This document shows, piece by piece, positions 9,896 to 17,300 of a stretch of 20,000 bases of DNA. The position numbers and the translations under genes were made by a program. The stretch covers positions 415,551 through 435,550 of the forward strand of contig BFEA01000775.1 of NCBI GenBank assembly GCA_003427395.1, read 5' to 3'. The stretch comes from Chara braunii. Taxonomy: Eukaryota > Streptophyta > Charophyceae > Charales > Characeae. The notes below the pieces were generated by a model, which searched no databases, was not told the DNA's origin, and saw only the letters and a list, made by a program, of their open reading frames with translations. Position 1 is the first letter of the stretch. Each line of letters begins with the position of its first letter.

Positions 9896-9997
9896 CCATG
9901 CTTTTGCATTTGACACAGTGACGACGTCACCTACCATAACGGAGCCGGTCTGAATGGAAAGGGTGTGTGCGCTTTGGCGTGACACTCGAAACGAATT

Positions 9998-10018
9998 CCT
10001 CGGCCAACGAGGCCGGGG
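9998..10018. other. Hairpin with two mutually exclusive pairings
   Basis: CCTCG (9998-10002) pairs perfectly with CGAGG (10008-10012). Alternatively CCTCGGCC (9998-10005) pairs with GGCCGGGG (10011-10018) with one G-T wobble. The two folds share the left arm, so only one can form at a time. No regulated gene is visible nearby. Confidence 0.45.
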
Positions 10019-10046
10019 TGAATCGATGATAAAATTTCGAGAGTAT

Positions 10047-10071
10047 GCGCGCGTGTTGTTAAGACGCGCGC
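10047..10071. other. Perfect 8-bp GC hairpin
   Basis: GCGCGCGT (10047-10054) pairs with ACGCGCGC (10064-10071) around a 9-base loop. It is the third strong inverted repeat within about 200 bases. Confidence 0.6.
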
Positions 10072-10097
10072 TATGATGGTTAGGATTAGTAGTAATA

Positions 10098-10122
10098 CCC
10101 TCCGACCGAAAAGGTCGAGGGG
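10098..10122. other. 10-bp hairpin, GAAAA loop
   Basis: CCCTCCGACC (10098-10107) pairs with GGTCGAGGGG (10113-10122), with one C-A mismatch and one T-G wobble, around GAAAA. The wobble is allowed on the plus strand. Confidence 0.6.
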
Positions 10123-10319
10123 TTGATTGGGTTAATACTGTGTCGAGTAGATCTACGACACACACTGAAACTTGGCTTGGTACCTGTCTACCTACCGATA
10201 CTGGGCATCTAAAAATGCCAGCTTTTGTCTTCCTCTACTCGGCCTCCAAATCGGGTACTCTGCACATCGACCTCTACTTGGTGAGGTACCGACTTACCTA
10301 CCACTTGAGTGTTTTCCCC

Positions 10320-10343
10320 GCCGCGACCCTCAAATGTCGCGGC
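10320..10343. other. Perfect 8-bp GC hairpin
   Basis: GCCGCGAC (10320-10327) pairs with GTCGCGGC (10336-10343). A second small GC hairpin (GGCCC TTC GGGCC) follows at about 10358-10370. Neither is followed by a T run, so there is no support for a terminator. Confidence 0.6.
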
Positions 10344-10411
10344 CATAGCTAAGTACCGGCCCTTCGGGCCTTCAAATTAATCAAGTGCCCTTGCAGGAAC
10401 ACACACACACT

Positions 10412-10452
10412 CGAACCAACAAGCACTTAGACTGACACGCGAACCAGCAAGC
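10412..10452. repeat. Short tandem duplication, 28-bp spacing
   Basis: CGAACCAACAAGC (10412-10424) and CGAACCAGCAAGC (10440-10452) differ at one base, and both sit in CA-rich sequence. They look like a local duplication. Confidence 0.5.
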
Positions 10453-10525
10453 GTGCATACACACACAAGACTTGGAGGCAGCTTAGGCCACTAGTCGGGC
10501 GGAGTCACTACCCTATACATATCAG

Positions 10526-10622
10526 AGCTGCTCCCTTTCTACTCGAAGTGGGAGCTAGCTCAGTAGGCTTAGGTGTTGTTTGCTACACAGGGGATGCAGG
10601 GATCGAAGCCTATCGATCCCTG
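10526..10622 (+). other. Two strong hairpins overlapping tRNA-like A and B boxes
   Basis: AGCTGCTCCC (10526-10535) pairs with GGGAGCTAGCT (10550-10560) with one bulge. CAGGGATCGA (10597-10606) pairs perfectly over 10 bp with TCGATCCCTG (10613-10622). The same stretch has a pol III A-box-like TAGCTCAGTAGG (10556-10567) and a B-box-like GGATCGAAGCC (10600-10610). The 32 bases between them are the spacing of a tRNA. GGGAGC (10550-10555) can pair with GATCCC (10615-10620) as an acceptor-like stem with one mismatch, but the D stem is poor. It could be a tRNA-derived SINE head or pseudogene, or simply hairpins that mimic the boxes. Confidence 0.35.
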
Positions 10623-10669
10623 AGCTAGCTACCTTTTGACTGGGAGTTCAACTGTATTTTGCCCCGGTT

Positions 10670-10741
10670 GCGGTCGCGAGGGCTTGAACCCACGACCTCT
10701 CTTTTAGGACTAGTATCGTTGGCCAGTTGTAACAGACCCCG
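10670..10741 (-). other. Degenerate tRNA-like sequence (possible SINE head or tRNA pseudogene)
   Basis: On the minus strand a consensus B box (GGTTCAAGCCC, 10680-10690) lies 32 bases downstream of a near-consensus A box (TGTTACAACTGG, 10723-10734), the spacing found in tRNAs. The bases before the A box (GGGGTC) can pair with GACCGC after the B box at five of six positions. The D and T stems are largely lost, so this is not a functional tRNA gene. A tRNA-derived retroposon remnant is the best reading. No poly-A tail or flanking duplication was found. Confidence 0.35.
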
Positions 10742-10774
10742 TTGTAAACAAGTGTCATAACGGGGTAGTTAACA
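10728..10774. other. Long imperfect inverted repeat
   Basis: ACCCCGTT (10736-10743) pairs perfectly with AACGGGGT (10759-10766). Outside it TGTAAC (10728-10733) pairs with GTTAACA (10768-10774) with one bulge. The ends read TGT...ACA, as in small foldback elements or plant LTR termini, but no duplicated flank supports an insertion. Confidence 0.45.
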
Positions 10775-10784
10775 GTTAGATTCG

Positions 10785-10892
10785 TTTATTTTATTTTTAA
10801 TTTTCTTTAACACTTTTTTTTATTTTCTATTCTTATTCTTATTTTTCCTTTTGTTCTTTTTTTGTTCTTTTTTTTTTTTTTTTTTTTTTTTT
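10785..10892. repeat. T-rich low-complexity tract with 25-base T run
   Basis: The tract is dominated by T with scattered C, A and G, and ends in an uninterrupted T run at 10868-10892. It lies 66 bases before the left LTR. On the minus strand it would read as a poly-A tail, but no retroposon body ending here was identified. Confidence 0.8.
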
Positions 10893-10958
10893 GATCCGTA
10901 GTTATTTGATATAGCTTTGATTTGGTGAATCTGTCACAGAATTTACGACAGAGACATC

Positions 10959-11689
10959 TGCAAGGAAGATGAGCAATAGCGAACCTCAGCAATCAAACAG
11001 CATCATACATATGAGTCCAGATAGTCTTGACCTCGAACCAGCAGCAGAATTGCATCACGAGATTCACCAAATAAGAACACACCAAGAGTTCATAATTGAC
11101 AATGCTGAAATAGACCCGTCATCATCATCAACGAAGAACCAGAGTTGATATCCTTTCTGGCGCTCGGCACCCAGACTACATGTGGCAGATCCTATCTAGC
11201 CTATACTACAATGCCGAAGTTGACATCAACAACTTTTCCGAAGTACGAGCATATGGCAACCAATGTCGCATGCTTCCAGCACCAGGTATGTCTCTCGCTA
11301 CACTCACCACCTCGTTCCCCAACACACAGATGCCACTAGCACCCAAGGACCACCCTGCGCCACACCCAGCTCACATCGGAGCCTGAGGCCCATTATACAC
11401 GAGAACAGGCCCTGGGCCTGAGGTGGTTGCATGTGCCTAACTGCCTATGGCCTGTATTCGGCCCGGTACCCGTATCCAGCCCAGGGCCTGCTTTCCATTC
11501 ATTCACACAGGCGGCCCAGGGCCTGGGTTTCTTCATCCAACTGGCGCTGCGCAACTGCCTGAATTTCCTTGGTTGCGCAGTGGCCGAAAAAGGGCCCTGA
11601 GGGCCTCGTCGAGCCTGCCTTCACTTAGGGCGGCCGACTGTCTGTATAGCAGGGCTAGAAAAAGGGTCCATCGGGGCTCTAGCCTCGCA
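10959..11689 (-). repeat. 3' LTR (left copy, 177-bp internal deletion)
   Basis: It begins TGCAAGG and ends CCTCGCA on the plus strand, exactly co-terminal with the right copy at 18565-19472. It is 731 bp long. The whole length difference from the right copy is one block missing at the point matching 18989-19165, where an AGC triplet is shared by both break ends. The cluster of GGGCCTG / CAGGCCC motifs is retained. Confidence 0.93.
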
Positions 11690-12002
11690 TTCCCTCCTCC
11701 ACATCTTCGATAGTCCTCTGAGAAGACCAGTCTTCAATGATCTGGCGCTTTCCCTTCTGCAGAGACTTTTCATACTGGGCTACGACCTGAGGAGCGGTCT
11801 GCATGAGTTCCTCCCGAGTAAACCAGCGGTCCTCCTTTGGATCTGTGTGATGTCTGAACCGGACTCGGTACTGCAGTTTTGGCTTCGGAGGACGTCCCCT
11901 GCCTGTGGGCTTCTGCACTGTCAGCTCCCTGGGATCCACCATGTCATTGATGTCCACCTCTCCATCCATGGTTGGGGGCCGCATTGAGCGTCGCGAGGGA
12001 AA
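11679..12002 (-). pseudogene. Integrase C-terminal chromodomain-like tail
   Basis: This 101-codon open frame (ATG at 11984) lies in the same frame as the upstream integrase piece and is separated from it by a TAG at 12003-12005. Residues about 40-72 (YRVRFRHHTDPKEDRWFTRE, then ELMQTAPQVV) resemble the small chromodomain fold at the end of chromovirus integrases, which is thought to target insertion to chromatin. A basic linker (GRGRPPKPK), reminiscent of an AT-hook, precedes it. The end of the frame runs through the polypurine tract and stops at 11679-11681, ten bases inside the 3' LTR. The chromodomain call is by pattern, not by search. Confidence 0.6.
11690..11700 (-). promoter_or_regulatory. 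Polypurine tract (plus-strand primer)
   Basis: On the minus strand GGAGGAGGGAA lies immediately before the 3' LTR start TGCGAGG. This is the expected site for RNase H-resistant priming of plus-strand DNA synthesis. It is also part of the coding frame of the chromodomain-like tail, whose stop codon lies inside the LTR. Confidence 0.85.
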
Positions 12003-13360
12003 CTAATCGGTTTCCTTGAATGGTGCAAGCTTAGAAGCGTGAAAGACTGGGTAGGTACGGAGGTGACCAGGGATCCGGATAACATAGGATGGCCCATCCG
12101 GATCAGTCCCAACAACATCCAACACTTCCCAAGGCCCAAAGTACTGGGGCATGAGTTTGCGAGAAATCACGTGCTCTTGTCCCAGTTCTGAGGGCTTAAC
12201 CCAGACCCTATCCCCAACCTGAAAAGTAGAAAGACGACGGTGTCTGTTCTCAGACTCGATCATTGCCACCTGTGCCTTCTGCATTTGTTCTACTGCCTGC
12301 TGCATTTTCTGTTCATACCTATAGGCAAATTCTAAGGTGCCCGGCGCAACAGTTGACCGGTTCTCAGGCAGGAGAAAGTCTAGGGGCAGTCTAGGCTTGA
12401 AGGTCAGAAGTAGACTGTTTGGGCTCACCCCGGTGGCGCTGTGTATGGCGTTGTTATACGGCTGGCGATGAGAGCGAGCTTCTCATCCCAGTCGACCTGG
12501 TTGGGCTTAATATAATGCCTCAATAGGTGTTGTACAACGCGGTTCAGTTGCTCAGCTTGACCATTGGCCTCTGGGTGATTCCCTGACGTCATTTGCAATT
12601 GTGTCCCCTGTTCAGCAGCAGCAGCCTTCCACAGCTCACTAGTGAAACGGACATCCCTGTCACTGACTATGGACTTGGGAAGACCAAAATCCTTAATTCA
12701 GTTCTCTTTAAACAATCTAATGACGTACTCGGTCTTTGCTGACTCCGGCATGGCTATCAACCTAGCATATTTGCTAAACCTATCCACGATGACGAAGATG
12801 TGTCTCATGCCGCTCTTGCTGGTGACCAGCGTATCCATGAAATCCATGGACAGGCTCTCACCTGGCCTTTCCGGAATTGGAAGGGGCTTCAGGAGCCCAA
12901 GAGGAGCCTGAGTACGTGGCTTGTCTCTCTGATAGACTTGATAAGTTTCCACGTACAGCTTCGCATCTCTCATCATCGTGGGCCACTAGAACCGCTGCAA
13001 CAAATTGGCTGCAGTCTTTTTAAAGCCAAAATGTCCGGTGGCATCATGACACTCACCTAAAAATAAACTACGCAAAAACTCGCTATTAGGGACACACAAT
13101 CATTTATTCCCTGCCTTCTCAAGGAACAGCAAACCATTGACCAATTCAAAGTCGGCAGAAGTCTTTTTGTCCTTCGCCTCGAGTCTGCGTATGATCTCTG
13201 ACATAAACTGGTCCGCGCGATAGGCTTCCACCAAAGACTGAGTAACATTGTCCTCAAGCCCAAACTCAGTGATCAGCACCCCTGAGAAGTCAAGTCTGCG
13301 CGACAAGGCATCAGCAACCTTGTTGTACTCGCCCTTGATGTACTGGGGCTCGAAGTAATA
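12003..13360 (-). pseudogene. Integrase (broken)
   Basis: Integrase would insert the cDNA into the host genome. The HHCC zinc finger is visible by its two His (GECHDATGHFG, near 13030-13055), but both Cys positions are Tyr (ETYQVYQRDK). The catalytic core keeps its first Asp (SMDFMD, 12842-12844), the SDRDVRFTSELW block and the Glu of NGQAEQLNR. Breaks in order: TGA at 13100-13102, TAG at 12986-12988 inside the finger, TGA at 12698-12700, a frameshift within about 12456-12468, and TAG at 12003-12005. After the frameshift the C-terminal domain reads on well (FQVGDRVWV, FGPWEVL, GPSYVIRIPG, YPVFHASKLAPF). The upstream end also holds the tail of RNase H after the TAG at 13361. Confidence 0.9.
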
Positions 13361-15004
13361 CTACTCTATGACTTCGATCCAACGCTTAAGAGCGTCAGAG
13401 AGTACCGGCTGAGTTCTCATCCATCTGAGGGTCTGATGATCAGTCTTGAGGATGAAGAACCTCCCAAGGAGATAGTGTCTCCAATGGGTTAGAGCCTTGT
13501 ACACCGCATACAGCTCCTTCTCATAGGTGGACTTTGCCAACTTCTGAGAGGGCATCTTTTTGGACATGTACTCTACGGGCCTCAACTTTTTCCCCTCCTG
13601 TTGTGCAAGCACCACGCCTATGCCATATTGGCTAGCATCCGTAGTCACTATAAAGGGCTTGTCAGGATCAGGAAGTTTTAAGACTTCGTAATGCGTCAAC
13701 GCATGCTTCAGATGTCTAAAAGCAGCCTCGCGTCTCTCAGTCCACTCCCATGAGGTGTCAAGGCGGGTCAGATCAGTCAAAGGGGCGGCAACTATGCTAT
13801 AGTTCTCCACGAAGTTGCGGTAGTAGCCGGTCATCCCTAAGAATGATCTCATCTCAATCACAGACTGAGGACATGGCCAATCACGAATGCAGGCCACCTT
13901 CGCGTCATCGGGCTTCAACCCTTCCGCGGATATCTCATGACCCAAGTACAAGACACGGGTGCGGCCAAACTCGCATTTCTCACCGTTGATCTTGAACTTG
14001 TGCTGTCGCAGGAGGCTAAGGACTTTGTCCAAATGTGCAACGTGCTCCTCGACAGTCCTACTAAATAAAAGTATGTCATTGAGGTACACGATGACAAACT
14101 TATCCAAGTAGTCATGGAATATCCGATTCATAGCGTGCTGAAAGGTGCCAGGAGCATTGCAAAGGCCGAAAGGCATCACCACAAACTCGTACAGACCGTA
14201 CCTGGTCTGGAAAGCAGTTTTGTGTTGATCCTCGGGCCGGATTGGAATCTGATGGTACCCGGACTTCAGATCTATCTTACTGAAGTACCGACACCCTTGC
14301 ACTCTATCTAACAAATCGTCGATGCGTTGTAGGGGCTCTCTGTTCTTTACAGTGATGGCATTGAGGCCCCTATAGTCAATGCACATCCTAGAAGTACCCT
14401 CCTTCTTCTTAGGTACGAATAGTACTTGAGATCCATAAGGAGAGACACTCGGCCGGATCCAACCCTTCTCTATGAGTTCCTTGAGCTGTCGGCGAAGCTC
14501 ATCGAGCTCTCCTGGAGACATCCGATAGATCCTACCCTTCGGGATGCTAGACCTTGGGATAATCTCTATCGCGTGGACGACCTCCCTCTCAACAACCCCT
14601 GCTGACTCTTCAAATACAACAGGGTACTTAGCAACTACTCCCTCTATCTTCGGCGGCATTTTCACCGGCTCGCCTGCAGCAGAGACATAAACTAGATACA
14701 TACCCTCCTCCTGATTTTGCTTGTAATAATTATAGAACGCGGCCGCACACATGCGTCCATGGGACTCGATCACACTACTAGCTTTGAACTTGTGCAATTT
14801 GGCGGTCCCTCCACCTGGCAAAGTGTGTTTGACCACTTTTCGGTCCCAGTCAAACTGGGGTTGTGCAACCGAGAGGTAGTACATACCTAACAAGATGTCC
14901 ATGGGGAGATCATCGCTCACCAAGAATGAGACACGATGCCTCAATTCCCCTCCCGCGTACGGGAACGGGCACTCAACGTCCTGGAGGTAGTCATTAACTA
15001 CCAT
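13361..15004 (-). CDS. pol: Pol fragment: protease C-terminus, reverse transcriptase and RNase H
   Basis: A 547-codon open frame, the longest in the window. Residues 1-65 are the end of a retropepsin (DILLGMYYLS corresponds to the usual (I/L)LGMDWL region). RT spans about 155-410, with VPKKKEGTSRMCIDYRGLN, FSKIDLKSGYHQI (Asp245), MPFGLCNAPGTFQ and a catalytic box reading YLND (307-310, bases 14075-14086) where YxDD is expected. RNase H starts near 450 with TDASQYGIG, YEKELYAV and LKTDHQTLRWM, then stops at TAG 13361-13363, before the usual tether and integrase. The ATG at 15004 is not the real start: the frame continues upstream through a TAG at 15008-15010 into protease. The Asn in the YxDD box should abolish polymerase activity. 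Confidence 0.93.
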   Translation of the reverse strand: MVVNDYLQDVECPFPYAGGELRHRVSFLVSDDLPMDILLGMYYLSVAQPQFDWDRKVVKHTLPGGGTAKLHKFKASSVIESHGRMCAAAFYNYYKQNQEEGMYLVYVSAAGEPVKMPPKIEGVVAKYPVVFEESAGVVEREVVHAIEIIPRSSIPKGRIYRMSPGELDELRRQLKELIEKGWIRPSVSPYGSQVLFVPKKKEGTSRMCIDYRGLNAITVKNREPLQRIDDLLDRVQGCRYFSKIDLKSGYHQIPIRPEDQHKTAFQTRYGLYEFVVMPFGLCNAPGTFQHAMNRIFHDYLDKFVIVYLNDILLFSRTVEEHVAHLDKVLSLLRQHKFKINGEKCEFGRTRVLYLGHEISAEGLKPDDAKVACIRDWPCPQSVIEMRSFLGMTGYYRNFVENYSIVAAPLTDLTRLDTSWEWTERREAAFRHLKHALTHYEVLKLPDPDKPFIVTTDASQYGIGVVLAQQEGKKLRPVEYMSKKMPSQKLAKSTYEKELYAVYKALTHWRHYLLGRFFILKTDHQTLRWMRTQPVLSDALKRWIEVIE

Positions 15005-15007
15005 GCG

Positions 15008-15411
15008 CTATTTGTTGGCACAGGTCGACTCCACAGGTCGACTCAGGCGCTGCACTCGCCCCTGTAAGCGCAGCCTCGCAACGCACGCGCGACTAATAAA
15101 GTTCCTCGTCGAGCAAGTGTCATAATAGGCCCCGGCCTTGCGACCGCCTACGACTATCTCGCTGACGAACATCTCACCCTTAGGAGGTTTAGCCAAGGCC
15201 GTCCAAGAAGCTAGTGGGTCTGATCTAGACCACTCCTCCTCTAGCTCCTCTAAGGATTCAAACACATTCATCGAACAGAGGGGCGATGGGTCTGAATGTG
15301 TTTGTGGGACGACGGGGGAGTCAGTAGCTTGGGCCATATTGCGAGATGGCGAGGGTGTCTCCACCACCTCGACCCTAGTAGGAACAACTACTATTCCTAC
15401 TGGCCTGACGT
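15008..15411 (-). pseudogene. Pol N-terminus with retropepsin active site (altered)
   Basis: This is the -1 frame entered at the slippery site 15412-15418. It is open from about 15520 down to the TAG at 15008-15010. It encodes an acidic linker and then the protease N-terminal half with the active-site region AYYDTCSTRNFISRACV (DTC codons at 15113-15121). Retropepsins need Asp-Thr/Ser-Gly; here Gly is Cys, which probably impairs the enzyme that would process Gag-Pol. After the TAG the same frame resumes with the rest of protease and RT. Confidence 0.8.
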
Positions 15412-15418
15412 GTTTCCC
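15377..15418 (-). promoter_or_regulatory. Programmed -1 ribosomal frameshift signal between gag and pol
   Basis: On the minus strand the heptamer GGGAAAC (15412-15418) sits in the gag frame as CCG GGA AAC, exactly the X XXY YYZ phasing required for -1 slippage. It lies 12 bases before the gag stop (TAG 15397-15399). Ten bases downstream, AGTAGGAA (15394-15401) pairs perfectly with TTCCTACT (15377-15384) around a 9-base loop, a plausible stimulatory stem. Pol is open in the -1 frame across this point. The spacer is slightly longer than the usual 5-9 bases. The heptamer type is known from retroviral gag-pro junctions; function here is inferred. Confidence 0.75.
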
Positions 15419-16005
15419 GGAGCAGTGCCTGATGAACTGGCAACATTGCTGCCCACGGGAGCGGAGGATCCTACCGCCTGCCCCATAGTAGGCGGGATCT
15501 TCTCGGTGACCTTCTTGTTCCTACATTTAAACTGGTTATGGCCGTATTGGCCACAACGGATGCAGGCCTGTCGGTTCCACCGGTCTCTCCACACGTCCTC
15601 TGTTAGACTCGCTTTCTCCCATGGAGGAGCATTGGGGTCGACTTGACTCCTAGACCGGGAGCCCCCTCGGCGCCTATCGGTCCCCCTACCTTTTTGTTGG
15701 GTTACAACGGCGACTACTCCACCCTCTGAAGTTTCGCCACTTGCCTCTGCACCTACTCCTGACTGGGGGTCGTCGTTTAACTCGATGGTTGAACCATCGT
15801 TGTCAACGAACATAATGCGACCCTTGGCTTTCCAGTTAGGAGGCAGGGTCTTCTTTCTCGCGTCCGTCGCTGGGTTATGTCCATGCCCTATCTTAGCTTC
15901 AAGGTCTAGGGCCTTCTTGCTAAACGAGGGAAAGTTGTGCATGTTGATGTTAGCCTCAACTGCCAACTGATTCTTGATAGGCATCGGCAGACACCTCAGT
16001 TGTCA
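15397..16005 (-). pseudogene. gag: Gag C-terminal part with CCHC zinc knuckle
   Basis: Open from 15984 to the gag stop at 15397 (195 codons from the internal ATG). A nucleocapsid zinc knuckle CIRCGQYGHNQFKC (C-x2-C-x4-H-x4-C, bases 15523-15564) is intact and would bind the element's RNA. It is preceded by a basic RGTDRRRGGSRSRSQ stretch. The piece ends in a Ser/Gly/Ala-rich tail that contains the frameshift site. Upstream it is cut off from the capsid part by a TGA at 16003-16005 and a short segment readable only in another frame. Confidence 0.88.
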
Positions 16006-17300
16006 GTAAGACTTGGGGGTCATAGCGAACCCCAGGGACACAAATCAGACGCTCGCGTCAGTGGCTTTTTGAGCCTCCTGAGGATCATGCCACCTCTCCT
16101 CCACTAACTTGAGAAAGTCACCCAGCTTTTGGCTGGCTGCCCAAGCGCGGAAGTCATGACCATATCCCTGTAACTGCACCAGACCGCTCAACCATCTTGC
16201 TGCACTACCCTCCAGGTAGGAGGCAGCCACAAGCACTTCCTCATGCGGCAAGGTAAGCTTACACCTGACATAGACCGGCACAGACCTTAACCACCTGTCA
16301 AGGTCTTCGCCTCGCTTGTCCCCTGTAAAAGGCTTAGGCGCGGCTATGGCGGTCTTTGGAACCCATTGCGGTTGTCCCTGCAGCTGTCCAGGCTGTGGAC
16401 TCTGGGGAACAGCTTGCTGTACCTGTTGCTGCTGGGGCTGAGACCCCTACGGCTGCACAGGCTGTGAGACAGCTGGTTGCCCACTAATGGCAACCTGCGA
16501 CGGAGTTTGGGTGACCACAGACTGTACTGGAACCTGTACACTAGGACCTGCTGATAACCCTCCTGAAAGCGGCATGCGCATGGAAACGATTGCGACCGTC
16601 GACGGGGCTACGTATGGGGATACCCCAGTAACCGATGGGACAGAAAGAGGAGGATATGCCACGGGCCAGGCACCAGGCCCTGGCGGTGATGGTACTACCT
16701 GAACACGCCCTACCAACATGGCTAGGCTCCGCTGAATGTCCTGACGGATGGCAGTCTGCTGGTCCTGCGTCTCTATGACTCCTAGCAGGGCCCTTCTAAC
16801 TACCTTTACATCGTCATCCATGTGTGTCAGGTCCATCGTCTCTAACTCCTCTATGTCCGCTTCTCTTCGCTGCATCCTGGCTTTTCTATCATTCTCTCTT
16901 TTTCCGCCTTTATCTCCCCTAAAGCCTTCTGTAGCTGTGCCTCCTGCTGGATGGCGACATCCTCTGGGGTCAACACTCCTTCCTGGCTTACCTTAACGCC
17001 AGTGGACTGACCTACGGTCTGCGCGGCCGTTGACCCGACGATACCTGAACTGCTGCACTGGGAAGTCTGCTGCGCAGAAGTGACCATAGCGGAAGTGGCC
17101 ATGGCTGCTGTAGCAGCGGCCTCGCTAGCGAAAGCCCTGATGACCTCGGATGCTCTAGCTCTCCTCTGCTGCTGCTACCTCTCCCTGAGTTGGCGGAACA
17201 GAATCCTATCACCCTCCGGTCCTAAGGACACGTGGGCTATCGGGCGTCTAGCTGATCGCAAGATCCGGTCGTCCGGTTGTGTAACCTCCCCGTCGCTCAT
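16006..17300 (-). pseudogene. gag: Gag N-terminal and capsid part (broken)
   Basis: The likely start is ATG at 17298-17300 (MSDGEVTQPDD), the first in this frame after the leader. The first 41 codons end at TAG 17175-17177; the frame continues through an Ala/Gln-rich, then Glu/Lys-rich coiled-coil-like stretch. A frameshift near the A run at 16882-16885 moves reading to the frame of a Pro/Val/Gln-rich linker, interrupted by TAG 16447-16449. The retrotransposon capsid core follows (KPFTGDKRGEDLDRWL, SYLEGSAARWLSGL, LGDFLKLVEERW) down to TGA 16045-16047. A conserved-looking VPGVRYDPQVLL string between 16047 and 16005 is in a third frame, implying two compensating indels. Gag would form the virus-like particle. 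Confidence 0.85.

Noticed and set aside
10358-10370. Intrinsic terminator (GGCCC TTC GGGCC)
   Set aside because: No T run follows and rho-independent termination does not apply to a eukaryotic nuclear locus.
13750-14311. Plus-strand open frames opposite RT
   Set aside because: Shadows of the minus-strand pol frame; no independent motif.
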